Assembly: GCF_006715635.1 (NCBI RefSeq)
Contig: NZ_VFNP01000002.1
Coordinates: forward strand, 868,001-932,000
DNA length: 64,000 nucleotides
Origin: Streptomyces sp. SLBN-118
GTDB lineage: Bacteria; Actinomycetota; Actinomycetes; Streptomycetales; Streptomycetaceae
Direction: 5' to 3'
The translations under genes and the position numbers were made by a program. Within the stretch, counting starts at the first letter, position 1. Every line of letters starts with the position of its first letter. This document shows, piece after piece, positions 16,712 to 24,964 of the stretch. The notes below the pieces were generated by a model. It was not told the DNA's origin, made no database searches, and was given only the letters and a program-made list of their open reading frames with translations.

Positions 16712-16921
16712 GGTCATGGAGTTCAGAAGCCGGACCCACGGCTCTTCCGCGCGGCCTGCGAGGCGCTGGGCCAGGACCCGGGCGATGTCCTGATGGTCGG
16801 CGACCACCGGCCCGCGGACGGCGGGGCCGCGGATCTGGGATGCGCCGTCCACTTCGTGGATCATCTGCCCGTCGAGGACCGCCCGGCGGGCCTGCGCCCG
16901 GTGCTCGGGCTCGCCGAATGA
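16712..16921 (+). pseudogene. HAD family hydrolase, C-terminal remnant
   Basis: After the PAP2 stop the frame reads (H)GVQKPDPRLFRAACEAL, then DVLMVGDHRPADGGAADLG and a short tail ending AEL-like GLAE stop. KPDPRLF and MVGDH are HAD motifs III and IV. The entire first half, including the DxDGT nucleophile motif, is missing and there is no start codon. It is the 3' third of a deleted gene. The final VHFVDHLP segment matches the tail expected for Streptomyces HAD proteins. Confidence 0.8.
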
Positions 16922-17077
16922 CGGCGCACGGACCGCGACAGGCGGGGAATCGCCCCGCAGGAGCACACTGAAGGCATGACAAAGCCGCCCGAACCGGACG
17001 ATCCCCCGCGTCGCCCGGTTCGGGCAGCAACCTCCCGCCGACCTGGCCCTGAGGGCCTCGCAGCGGGACACCCTGAG

Positions 17078-17095
17078 TATATTGGCTCGGAGCCA
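17078..17095 (+). promoter_or_regulatory. -10 box and 13-base palindromic operator of tetR
   Basis: TGGCTCGGAGCCA (17083-17095) is a perfect palindrome with a central G. It begins in the TATATT -10-like hexamer (17078-17083) and covers the expected transcription start, 20 bases before the TetR gene. This is the classic arrangement of an autorepressed TetR promoter. No convincing -35 is visible. Confidence 0.6.
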
Positions 17096-17114
17096 GTCAA
17101 CGCAGGAGTTAAGC

Positions 17115-17783
17115 ATGTCCCCGCGGAGCGCATCGGTCAATGAAGAGCTTCGTCGGCGTTCCCGGGAGCGGCTTCTGCAGGCAACCGTGGAGCTGGTCGA
17201 CGAGCGCGGATACGAAGCCACGACGCTCGCCGACATTGCCGACAGAGCGGGTTCGGCGCGCGGTCTCGTCTCGTACTACTTCCCGGGCAAGCGGCAGCTC
17301 CTGCAGTCGGCCGTGCATCGCCTGATGTACCTCACACTCGAGGCGGCCGTGGAACGCGAGCCCCGAAGCGACGACGGACGGGAGCGGCTGGCGCGGGCGA
17401 TCGACGCGGTTCTCGGCCTGGCGGTCGACTATCCGATCCTGATGCGCACGCACATGTCCGGAGTGCTGCAGGCCGACGGGTTCAGGCAGTGCCCGGAACA
17501 GCAGCGTCTGGCCGGCCTGCTGCGCGACACAGTGGAGCGGTACGGATCGCAGGACGTCGAGGCCGAGTATCCGCTGCTGCGAGCGCAGCTGATGGGAGCG
17601 GTCTTCGCGATCCTGCTGCCCGGCGTACCGATGCCGCTGTCGCTGCTGCGCGGGGAGCTGTTCCAGCGCTACGGGCTGGAGTGGGAACTCGGCGTTCCGC
17701 CGGACGAAGAGCCGCCCGGCGGAACACTTGGTGACACCGATATCGAGCCGCCTGCTCAGTCGCGGTCGAAGTCGTCGAAGTAG
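17115..17783 (+). CDS. TetR/AcrR family regulator
   Basis: A 222-aa regulator. The HTH is in the first 55 residues: RERLLQATVELVDERGYEAT, then LADIADRAGSARGLVSYYF-PGK, with the typical YYF-x-GK recognition helix end. The C-terminal ligand domain is not diagnostic. CAGGAG lies 6 bases before ATG 17115. The 13-base palindrome just upstream suggests autoregulation. Other targets are unknown, since the gene downstream is convergent and the 3' ends overlap by 28 bases. Confidence 0.92.
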   Translation: MSPRSASVNEELRRRSRERLLQATVELVDERGYEATTLADIADRAGSARGLVSYYFPGKRQLLQSAVHRLMYLTLEAAVEREPRSDDGRERLARAIDAVLGLAVDYPILMRTHMSGVLQADGFRQCPEQQRLAGLLRDTVERYGSQDVEAEYPLLRAQLMGAVFAILLPGVPMPLSLLRGELFQRYGLEWELGVPPDEEPPGGTLGDTDIEPPAQSRSKSSK

Positions 17784-19270
17784 TCGGGCTGGGTCTGGAC
17801 ATTGAGCTCGTCCATCCGCACCCGCCTCGCCGGATCGGTCCGCCGGTCGTTCAGCTTCAGCACGTCGAAGCCCTTGGCGATGTCGTTGGAGTAGATGTAG
17901 CCGTTGTAGTAGTACGCCGACCAGGAGCCGCCGGTCGTCATCGTGTCCGCGCTGAGCGGGCCACGCTCGAAGTAGGCGATCTCCGTGGGCTTGGCGGAGT
18001 TGGTGAAGTCCCAGACGGAGACGCCACCCTGGTACCAGGCCTGGACCATGATGTCGCGGCCCTTGACCGGGATCAGTGAGCCGTTGTGGGCGACGCAGTT
18101 CTCGGTGTCCGCCTGGTGCCGGGGGATCTTGTAGTAACTGCGGAAGACGAGCTTGCGGTTCTCGCCCCTGCCGACGATGTCGTAGATGCCGTCGGCGCCG
18201 CGGTTCGGACCGATCGCGGCGTTGCAGGTGGCCGCGCCGCCGCCGCCGAGTTCGTCGGTGAAGATGACCTTGTTGGCCTTCTGGTTGAAGGTCGCCGAGT
18301 GCCAGAACGCGAAGTTCACATTGTCCTGGACCTGGTCGATGACCTTCGGGTGCTCGGGATCCTCGATGTCGAACAGGATGCCGTCACCCATGCAGGCGCC
18401 GGCGGCCAGGTCCTTGGAGGGGAGCACCGTGATGTCGTGGCAGCCGGTGGTCTTGGAGACGCCGGGGTTGGTGGGCGAGCCGGGGTTTCCGCCGCCGTCG
18501 GGACCCTCGCCCGGGAAGAGCACCGGGAAGTTGACGACGGCCGCCTTCTCGGGGGCCTTGCGCGGCACCTTGATGACGGAGATTCCGTCGTGCGGCGGCT
18601 GGCAGTCCGGGAAGGTCGCGTTCGGCGAGTACGAGGCCACGTAAATGTAGACGTTGCGGCGCTTCGGCACCAGGGTGTGCGTGTGGGAGCCGCACGCGGT
18701 CTCGACGGCGGCGACGTACTTCGGGTTGCGTTTGTCGCTGATGTCGAAGATCTTCATGCCCTCCCAGGACGACTTCTCCGTGGCGGGCTGCGAGGTGCTG
18801 TTGCAGGAGTTGTCGCTGCGCGAGGAGTCGGTGGACAGGAAGAGCAGGTCACCGGAGACGGTGACATCGTTCTGCGATCCCGGGCACAGGACCTGCGCGA
18901 CGGTCTTGGGGGCTTTCGGGTTGCTGATGTCGAAGATCCGGAAGCCGTCGTAGTTGCCCGCGAAGGCGTAGCGGCCCTGGAAGGCCAGGTCCGAGTTGAG
19001 TCCCTTGAGAGCGTCCTTGGGGATGTTGCTGAGGTGTTCGACGTTGTCGCTGTGGACGATCGCGTCCACCGGGGGTATCTCGCCGCTCCGGATGGCCGCT
19101 CGGGTGTCGGCAGCCTGGCCGGACGAGACCTTTCCCTGCGCTGGGGTGTCCCCGGGGTCCGGTGTGGCTGCCGCGGGTCCGGCCGTCAGCAGAGTGGCCA
19201 GAAGCCCGGCTGCGGCTGCCGCCACGCCCAGCCGTCTGCGCCGCACTCGGGTGGTGTGCAACAGGATCAC
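17756..19270 (-). CDS. Secreted LVIVD-repeat beta-propeller protein
   Basis: A 504-aa exported protein. The signal peptide is clear: RRRR, a hydrophobic core GVAAAAAGLLATLLT and AAA-type cleavage near residue 36. The body carries LVIVD-like repeats (FDISNPKAPKTVAQV, FDISDKRNPKYVAAVE, FDIEDPEHPKVIDQV, WDFTNSAKPTEIAYF) that form a beta-propeller. Function is unknown; a surface or extracellular role is inferred. It is divergent from a DUF305 lipoprotein gene, a pairing often seen in Streptomyces, suggesting a shared extracytoplasmic role. Confidence 0.9.
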   Translation of the reverse strand: MILLHTTRVRRRRLGVAAAAAGLLATLLTAGPAAATPDPGDTPAQGKVSSGQAADTRAAIRSGEIPPVDAIVHSDNVEHLSNIPKDALKGLNSDLAFQGRYAFAGNYDGFRIFDISNPKAPKTVAQVLCPGSQNDVTVSGDLLFLSTDSSRSDNSCNSTSQPATEKSSWEGMKIFDISDKRNPKYVAAVETACGSHTHTLVPKRRNVYIYVASYSPNATFPDCQPPHDGISVIKVPRKAPEKAAVVNFPVLFPGEGPDGGGNPGSPTNPGVSKTTGCHDITVLPSKDLAAGACMGDGILFDIEDPEHPKVIDQVQDNVNFAFWHSATFNQKANKVIFTDELGGGGAATCNAAIGPNRGADGIYDIVGRGENRKLVFRSYYKIPRHQADTENCVAHNGSLIPVKGRDIMVQAWYQGGVSVWDFTNSAKPTEIAYFERGPLSADTMTTGGSWSAYYYNGYIYSNDIAKGFDVLKLNDRRTDPARRVRMDELNVQTQPDYFDDFDRD

Positions 19271-19446
19271 TGCGTCCTCCCTTGTATCCGTTCGTGGTTG
19301 AACGGCCTACGGACCTCGGCAGTATCTTCCTTTCCATGTACATCTCAACAGATGGCAACAGAGACGTAATGAGAGTTTTTGATCAACCACGTGCGGAAGA
19401 GCGCCAAGACGGTCCCCGAATACCCCAAGTGCCCCAGGAGGTCGCC

Positions 19447-20127
19447 GTGTTGAACCGTCACAGAGCCCCGCGTGTCCGCAGACCGGTCGTCGCCGCCGCG
19501 GTCGCTGTCGCCGTACTCGCCCTGGCCGCCTGCGAGTCGGACTCCGACGCTCCGGCCAGGGCCAAGGGGGATGCCGGACCATCAGTACTGGCACCGGGCA
19601 AGCCGGGTGAGCCCGCAAGGACACTCTCCGCCGACGAGGCCGCGAAGGCTGCCCCTGGCGACTCCCCCAACTCGGCGGACTTCTCCTACGCGCAGATGAT
19701 GATCACGCACCACGGTCAGGCACTGCAGATGACCGCCCTCGCACCGGAGCGGGCGAAATCCTCGCAGGTCAAGCGTCTGGCGGAGCGCATTGCGGCCGCA
19801 CAGAAGCCGGAGATGGCCACGATGGAGGGCTGGCTGAAAACCAACGGAGCGGACAAGGGCAAGGAGGGATCGGGCGGCCACGACCACGGTCACGGTCACG
19901 CCGCGATGCCGGGGATGGCCACCGCCGCCCAACTCGCCCAACTGGGAGCCGCGAAGGGCACGGCCTTCGACGAACTCTTCCTGAAGCTGATGATCACTCA
20001 CCATCAGGGCGCGCTCACCATGGCCACCGAAGTCCTCTCGGAAGGCAACAGCGTCCTGATCGAGGAGATGGCCAACGATGTGATCGCCCAGCAGACGAGC
20101 GAGATCAACCGGATGCGCTCGATGTGA
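19447..20127 (+). CDS. DUF305 lipoprotein
   Basis: A 226-aa lipoprotein. The lipobox LAAC lies at about residues 28-31 after a hydrophobic stretch VVAAAVAVAVLALAAC. Two DUF305 modules follow, each with a ferritin-like His/Met motif: FSYAQMMITHHGQALQMTAL and FLKLMITHHQGALTMATEVL. A His-rich linker (HDHGHGHAAM) separates them. The composition suggests metal (possibly copper) binding outside the membrane, which is inference. GTG 19447 has AGGAGG 5 bases upstream. Its 3' end overlaps that of DUF6214. Confidence 0.93.
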   Translation: MLNRHRAPRVRRPVVAAAVAVAVLALAACESDSDAPARAKGDAGPSVLAPGKPGEPARTLSADEAAKAAPGDSPNSADFSYAQMMITHHGQALQMTALAPERAKSSQVKRLAERIAAAQKPEMATMEGWLKTNGADKGKEGSGGHDHGHGHAAMPGMATAAQLAQLGAAKGTAFDELFLKLMITHHQGALTMATEVLSEGNSVLIEEMANDVIAQQTSEINRMRSM

Positions 20128-20737
20128 CGGACCGGTGCGAGGGGGCGCGGGCCCCGACGGGCGTCCGGCGGCGGTTGTGGCGGGGCGGGAGAAAACCCTC
20201 GTCCCGGGCGCCTGCGATGAGCCGGAGCGATTTGCGGCGGCTGCGCCCGGTCACGGCCATCACCGCGAGCACGGGGTCGCGGCCCTCCAGCTGCGCCGCC
20301 CGGTAGGCACCGGCCGCGAGCCGCCGGCCGGCGATGCCCCGCACCACGACGCGCCGGGCCCGGCGACGGCCGGTCAGGGAACCGCCCGGGGGCACTGCCC
20401 CGGCCGGCGGTTCGGGCGGCCGCCCACTGACCCCGCAGGCGGCTTCGAGCGGGTTCTCGATCACATCGGCGAGCAGCGGGAATGCCTCCAGCGGCAGCGG
20501 TGGGTCGGCCCGCAGGTCCTCGATGGCGATCCGCCCGTCGTCGACGACGGCGAGTACATCGATGCGGGCGCCGTCGGCGAAGGTCAGCCGGACGTTGAAC
20601 CAGGGCGGCCGGATCATGTGGCCGCCGGGCTCCGAGGTGACCCTTCCGGCGCCTTGCAGCTCCCAGGCGGGCGGATTGAGCAGGACGCCAATCGAGTCAT
20701 ACTGATCATTACTGGTAAGAAACGTAGTTTCTTGCAC
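20105..20737 (-). CDS. DUF6214 family protein
   Basis: A conserved streptomycete protein of about 210 aa. The recognisable block is PAWELQGAGRVTS, then WFNVRLTFADGARIDVLAVV and DGRIAIEDLRADPPL. The basic C-terminal half (GRRRARRVVVRGIAGRRLAA, then AVMAVTGRSRRKSLRLIAGA) looks like a helix-turn-helix that could bind DNA. The start is uncertain: GTG 20737, GTG 20746 or further upstream to 20800, all without a ribosome site. GTG 20737 lies next to an AT-rich dyad, so translation may be leaderless. Function unknown. Confidence 0.72.
   Translation of the reverse strand: MQETTFLTSNDQYDSIGVLLNPPAWELQGAGRVTSEPGGHMIRPPWFNVRLTFADGARIDVLAVVDDGRIAIEDLRADPPLPLEAFPLLADVIENPLEAACGVSGRPPEPPAGAVPPGGSLTGRRRARRVVVRGIAGRRLAAGAYRAAQLEGRDPVLAVMAVTGRSRRKSLRLIAGARDEGFLPPRHNRRRTPVGARAPSHRSVTSSASG
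20717..20733. promoter_or_regulatory. AT-rich dyad at the DUF6214 5' end
   Basis: AAGAAAC and GTTTCTT are perfect inverted 7-mers separated by GTA, inside the most AT-rich 70 bases of the region (about 20690-20760). It looks like an operator. It overlaps the candidate start codon of DUF6214 and lies about 145 bases from the divergent reductase gene. Confidence 0.45.
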
Positions 20738-20877
20738 AATTAACACGTAACCAGCCAAATCGTCGGCCTTGCCGGCGGCACGCACGCCGCGCCGCACCAA
20801 GGCACCCCGTCAGCGCATCTCCCCAGCCCCGCACCTCGGTGCGATGCTGGAGTCCCCCTGCGGGAAGGAGCGCAGCT

Positions 20878-22236
20878 GTGCTTCGCGTCGCCGTTGTCGG
20901 ATCGGGACCCAGCGGGGTCTACGCCGCGCAGGATCTCGTCCAGCAGAGCCGTGTGCCCGGTGTACGGGTCCATGTGCTCGACCGGCTCCCCTGTCCCTAC
21001 GGACTCGTGCGCTACGGGGTGGCGCCCGACCACGAGAAGATCAAGTCGCTGCAGAACAATCTCCGCACCGTGCTGGAGGACGACCGGATCGACTTCATCG
21101 GCAATGTGGAGGTCGGGTCGCACGGGCTCGGCCCGGAGCAGCTCCTGGAGCTCTATCACGCGGTCGTGTACTGCGTGGGGGCCGCGAGGGACCGCCGGCT
21201 CGGCATTCCAGGCGAGGAACTGCCGGGCAGTCACTCGGCCACGGACTTCGTGTCCTGGTACAGCGCCCATCCCGACGCGGCGGGCAACGGCTTTGCGCTC
21301 GGCGCCCGTTCGGCCGTGGTGATCGGCGTCGGGAACGTGGCCGTCGACGTGGCCCGCATTCTCGCGCGGGGCGCGGACGAGCTGCGCCCCACCGACGTTC
21401 CGCAGACGGCGCTCGGAGCGCTCGCGCTCAGCCAGGTGCGCGAGGTGCACATGGTGGGCAGGCGCGGACCCTCGCAGGCGAAGTTCACCACCAAGGAGCT
21501 GCGGGAACTGGGCACGCTGCCCTCGGCGCAGGTGCTGGTCGAGCCCGCCGACCTCGCCCTGGACCCGGCGTACGGGGACACCGGGGCCGCCGCCGCGCTG
21601 CCCGCGGTCAACCGGCGCAACCTCGACGTCGTACGCGGCTGGGCAGCCCAGCCCTCCCAGGGCCGGGAGCGGCGCATCCATCTGCGGTTCTTCCTGCGCC
21701 CGGTGGAGCTGCTGGAGCGCATGGGGCGGGTCGGCGGCGTACGGTTCGAGCGCACCGTTCCGGACGGCGAGGGCGGCGTGCGGGGCACTGGGTCCTACGA
21801 GGAGATCGAAGCGCATCTGGTGCTGCGGGCTGTCGGCTACCGCGGTGTGCCGCTGCCCGGGCTGCCCTTCGACGAGCGGCACGGCACGGTGCCGCATGCG
21901 GCCGGGCGGGTGCTGCGGGACGGGGCTGCCTCGCCCGGCGAGTATGTGGCGGGCTGGATCAAGCGGGGTCCGACCGGGGTGATCGGCACGAACAGGCCGT
22001 GCGCCAAGGAGACGGTGAACTCGCTGCTCGACGACGCGGCGGCGCTGGCACTGCGCACGGTCGCGGCGGATCCGCTCGCCGTCCTGCGGGAATCGGGGCA
22101 CCGTCCCGTCCAGTGGCCGGGCTGGATGGCGATCGAGGTGGCCGAGGCGGAGCTGGGGCAGACGCTGGGCCGACGGTCAGTCAAGATTCCTGACTGGTCA
22201 GGGCTGTTGACGGCGGCGGGCGTGCGGGGCGGGTGA
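20878..22236 (+). CDS. FAD-dependent ferredoxin/adrenodoxin-type reductase (FprA-like)
   Basis: A 452-aa flavoprotein of the adrenodoxin reductase/FprA type that passes electrons from NADPH to ferredoxin, often for cytochromes P450. FAD loop: VAVVGSGPSGVYAAQDL at the start. NADP loop: VVIGVGNVAVDVARILARGA (about residues 148-167). Also conserved are CPYGLVRYGVAPDHEKIKSL and the C-terminal GWIKRGPTGVIGTNRPCAKE. GTG 20878 has AAGGAG about 9 bases upstream. There is no adjacent ferredoxin or P450 gene, so the partner is encoded elsewhere. Confidence 0.94.
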   Translation: MLRVAVVGSGPSGVYAAQDLVQQSRVPGVRVHVLDRLPCPYGLVRYGVAPDHEKIKSLQNNLRTVLEDDRIDFIGNVEVGSHGLGPEQLLELYHAVVYCVGAARDRRLGIPGEELPGSHSATDFVSWYSAHPDAAGNGFALGARSAVVIGVGNVAVDVARILARGADELRPTDVPQTALGALALSQVREVHMVGRRGPSQAKFTTKELRELGTLPSAQVLVEPADLALDPAYGDTGAAAALPAVNRRNLDVVRGWAAQPSQGRERRIHLRFFLRPVELLERMGRVGGVRFERTVPDGEGGVRGTGSYEEIEAHLVLRAVGYRGVPLPGLPFDERHGTVPHAAGRVLRDGAASPGEYVAGWIKRGPTGVIGTNRPCAKETVNSLLDDAAALALRTVAADPLAVLRESGHRPVQWPGWMAIEVAEAELGQTLGRRSVKIPDWSGLLTAAGVRGG

Positions 22237-22391
22237 CGCCTGCGGCGAACGTCTCGCCGCCGCGAGCCCGCTCCAGCAGCCCGGGGAACAGCGCGTGCAG
22301 GTCCTCGCGCCACAGCCCGCTGGAACGGGGCCGGACAGGCGCCCCTCGGCGCCGGGTGAAAGGATCACCGCGAACGGAAGGGAGCTGCCTG

Positions 22392-22883
22392 ATGTCCCGG
22401 CGCGGAGCTGAGCTCGACGAACTGGACCGTAAGATCATCGCGGCGCTGATGGCCGATGCGCGCGCCAGCCTGCGGGAGATCGGCGTGTCCATCGGCCTTT
22501 CGGCACCGGCCGTGAAACGCCGGGTCGACCGGCTGCGGGAACAAGAGGTGATCGCCGGTTTCACGACCGTGGTGAAGCCCTCGGCGCTGGGCTGGCACAC
22601 CGAGGCGTACGTGGAAGTGTTCTGCGACGACGCCGCTCCGCCGCGAAGGCTGGCGGAAGTGGTCCGCAACCACCCCGAGATCCAGTCGGCCGTGACGGTC
22701 ACGGGCCGGGCCGACGCGATCCTGCACATCAGGGCACTGGATGTGGCGCACTTCGAGGACGTTCTGGAACGCATCCGGTCGGAGTCCTTCGTGAAGGCCA
22801 CCAACAGCTTCATCGTGCTCACCCACCTGCTGCCGGGCAGCCCCGAGGCCGGATCCGGACGCATCGCGCCGGAGATGACGTAA
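22392..22883 (+). CDS. Lrp/AsnC family regulator
   Basis: A 163-aa feast/famine regulator. The N-terminal HTH is ELDELDRKIIAALMADARAS to IGLSAPAVKRRVDRL; the RAM ligand domain follows (GFTTVVKPSALGWHTEAYVE, then VTVTGRADAILHIRALDVAH). It would respond to an amino acid. GGGAG lies upstream of ATG 22392. The next gene downstream is a dimethylargininase with a strong palindrome in front of it, so this is probably its arginine-responsive regulator. Confidence 0.93.
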   Translation: MSRRGAELDELDRKIIAALMADARASLREIGVSIGLSAPAVKRRVDRLREQEVIAGFTTVVKPSALGWHTEAYVEVFCDDAAPPRRLAEVVRNHPEIQSAVTVTGRADAILHIRALDVAHFEDVLERIRSESFVKATNSFIVLTHLLPGSPEAGSGRIAPEMT

Positions 22884-22909
22884 CAAGTGATGGCTGCGGG
22901 CCCCGAAAA

Positions 22910-22936
22910 CGCAACATTGTTGCGAGTGCACGCAAC
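22910..22936. promoter_or_regulatory. AsnC-type operator upstream of ddaH
   Basis: CGCAACATTGTTGCG (22910-22924) is a perfect dyad with a central T. A further half-site ACGCAAC follows at 22930-22936, giving ACGCAAC twice 21 bases apart, i.e. two helical turns. This spacing fits an Lrp/AsnC octamer. It ends 9 bases before the -35 of ddaH, a position suited to activation. Confidence 0.65.
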
Positions 22937-22945
22937 TCATTCGTC

Positions 22946-22975
22946 TTGTCGCTGTGCGTCACCTTTCTCTAGCCT
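22946..22975 (+). promoter_or_regulatory. Probable ddaH promoter
   Basis: TTGTCG (22946-22951) and TAGCCT (22970-22975) are separated by 18 bases, matching the streptomycete housekeeping pattern. Transcription would begin near 22982, about 29 bases before the ATG. Confidence 0.5.
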
Positions 22976-23010
22976 GGGCAGCATCCCCGCCCGATGAAAG
23001 GAAGCCGAGG

Positions 23011-23823
23011 ATGCCGCCCATCCGAACTGCGAAGCAGCGCCGGTATCTTGTCTGTCCTCCGGAGCACTTCGACGTGCGGTACGCCATCAACCCCTGGATG
23101 ACTTCACTGGAACGGGTCGATGTCGCGCTGGCCAACAAACAGTGGGACGCGCTCGTCTCCCTCTTTCGCGAGCTGGGGCATACCGTCGAGACGGTGGAGC
23201 CTGTCGCGGATCTTCCCGACATGGTGTTCGCGGCAAACTCGGCGCTCGTCCTGGACGGCAGGGCATTCGGCGCACAATTCCACGCACCGGAGCGGCAGCC
23301 CGAGGCCGCCTACTACCGGACCTGGTTCGAAGACGCCGGCTTCGAGACGCTCGTTCCGTCCCACACCTGCGAAGGGGAGGGGGACTTCACCCCGGTCGGC
23401 GGGTTCATTCTCGCAGGTACGGGCTTTCGTACCCTCCCGGCGGCTCACCACGAGGCACAGGAATTCTTCGGCACACCGACCGTGAGCCTGCATCTGGTGG
23501 ATCCGCATTTCTACCATCTGGACACGGCGCTCTTCGCGCTCGACGACAGCAACATCGCCTACTATCCGGGTGCTTTCTCGGACGGCAGCCAGAAGGTTCT
23601 TCAGAAACTGTTCCCCGACGCCGTCATATCCAGCAAGAAGGACGCGCTGGCCTTTGGGCTCAACTCCATCTCTGACGGCCGCCATGTGATGATGGCACAG
23701 GACGCGACGGGCCTTATTGAAAACGTCGCTGCGCACGGCTACGAGCCCATTCCGGTGGATCTCTCGGAGTTCCGCAAGGCGGGCGGCGGGGCAAAATGCT
23801 GCACCCAGGAGCTCCGCGGATAG
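23011..23823 (+). CDS. ddaH: Dimethylarginine dimethylaminohydrolase-like amidinotransferase-fold enzyme
   Basis: A 270-aa guanidine-modifying enzyme. It would hydrolyse N-omega-methylated arginines to citrulline and methylamines, or a related guanidino substrate. Visible landmarks are MVFAANSALVLDGRAFGAQF, the GEGDFTPVGGFILAGTGFRT substrate loop, the catalytic His in LVDPHFYHLDTALFALDD and the nucleophilic Cys in GGGAKCCTQELRG at the C-terminus. AAAGGA precedes ATG 23011. It is preceded by an AsnC regulator and operator. In related genomes such a gene is often next to ornithine aminotransferase; that gene is not here. A nitric oxide synthase lies 6 kb downstream. Confidence 0.9.
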   Translation: MPPIRTAKQRRYLVCPPEHFDVRYAINPWMTSLERVDVALANKQWDALVSLFRELGHTVETVEPVADLPDMVFAANSALVLDGRAFGAQFHAPERQPEAAYYRTWFEDAGFETLVPSHTCEGEGDFTPVGGFILAGTGFRTLPAAHHEAQEFFGTPTVSLHLVDPHFYHLDTALFALDDSNIAYYPGAFSDGSQKVLQKLFPDAVISSKKDALAFGLNSISDGRHVMMAQDATGLIENVAAHGYEPIPVDLSEFRKAGGGAKCCTQELRG

Positions 23824-23969
23824 CGGGCTGCTCCTCCACGTCCGTATGCATGCCCTGCACGGGCTCGAAGCCGTGCTGGGCCGGACGGGCGCTCACCGGC
23901 GCTGCCCCTGGCATTCGGAACGATGATGACGTACGCCTTCGACATGGACACCGTCTCCGGCTCCCGGGC

Positions 23970-23995
23970 TCGGCCCGCGCCGCCGCGCGGGCCGA
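23970..23995. terminator. Hairpin downstream of ddaH
   Basis: TCGGCCCGCGC and GCGCGGGCCGA form an 11-bp perfect stem with a CGCC loop. It lies between ddaH and the following SDR gene. There is no T-run. Confidence 0.55.
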
Positions 23996-24085
23996 ACCGC
24001 CCGGCGGGTTCACCCGCGCGGCACCGATGAGTTCCGGCCCCGGGGAACGTCTCCACTGAGGACGTCCGCATCAAGGAGGCACATC

Positions 24086-24841
24086 GTGCTGCTGGAGAAC
24101 AGGAACGCCGTCATCTACGGAGGGGGCGGCGCGATCGGCGGGGCGGTCGCGCGCGCCTTCGCCCGCGAGGGAGCCCGGGTCCATCTCGCCGGGCGTACCC
24201 GCAAGAGCCTGGAGGAGGTGGCCGAGTCCATCCGCTCCACCGGCGGCCGGGCCGATACGGATCAGGTCGACGCCCTCGACGAGGCGGCAGTCGACCGGTT
24301 CACCGCCGCGGTGGTCGAACGGGCCGGAAGCCTGGATGTCTCCTTCAGCCTCATCTCGTTCGGGGAGGTCCAGGGGGTCGCGCTCACCGAGATCTCTCTC
24401 GCGGACTTCGAGCGTCCTGTGCACAACGCCGTACGCGCGATGTTCCTGACCGCCAGGTCCGCGGCGCGGCACATGGTCCTTCAGAAGTCCGGCGTGATCC
24501 TTGCCTTCGGCGGCTACGGCGACCCGCCCCGCCGGCACAAGATGGGCGGGTTCCAGGTGGCGTTCGGAGCCATGGAGTCCCTTCGCCGCAATCTCGCCAT
24601 GGAACTGGGGCCCCACGGCATCCGCGTTCTCACGCTCCAGACCGGCGGCGTGCCCGAGACGATCCCCGAGGGCCTGGACTACCGCGATGCCATCACCGAT
24701 GAGATCGCCGGGCACACGATGCTGGGGCGGGCGGCCTCTCTGGAGGACGTGGGCAGTGCGGCGGTGTTCGCCGCCTCGGACATGGCCCGCTCGATGACGG
24801 CCACGGCTCTCAACATCACCGGTGGCTCGGTCGTCGACTGA
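24086..24841 (+). CDS. SDR-fold protein lacking the YxxxK catalytic pair
   Basis: A 251-aa Rossmann protein with a good nucleotide loop (AVIYGGGGAIGGAVARAFA) and a normal length, but the place of the catalytic Tyr-x-x-x-Lys reads GGFQVAFGAMESLRRNLA. Neither Tyr nor Lys is present, so it may be a non-redox SDR, a binding protein, or use other residues. The TLQTGGVPETIPEGL segment and the C-terminal LNITGGSVVD are otherwise SDR-like. GTG 24086 has AAGGAGG 7 bases upstream. It is probably a single gene. Confidence 0.88.
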   Translation: MLLENRNAVIYGGGGAIGGAVARAFAREGARVHLAGRTRKSLEEVAESIRSTGGRADTDQVDALDEAAVDRFTAAVVERAGSLDVSFSLISFGEVQGVALTEISLADFERPVHNAVRAMFLTARSAARHMVLQKSGVILAFGGYGDPPRRHKMGGFQVAFGAMESLRRNLAMELGPHGIRVLTLQTGGVPETIPEGLDYRDAITDEIAGHTMLGRAASLEDVGSAAVFAASDMARSMTATALNITGGSVVD

Positions 24842-24964
24842 AGTCCTCACTCACCCCTTCCTCACCTGGCTGACCTGCACAAACCCCCGCCCACGAGCCA
24901 CTGTCAGCGGGCGGGTGCAGACTGGCCCGTATCCGCGACAGAGTCGTCCTGGAGGCAGCAGGCC

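Noticed and set aside
19288..19305. CCGTTC-GAACGG inverted repeat in the LVIVD/DUF305 gap
   Set aside because: A short stem of 6 bp in a GC-rich genome; without a known regulator or spacing evidence it may be chance.
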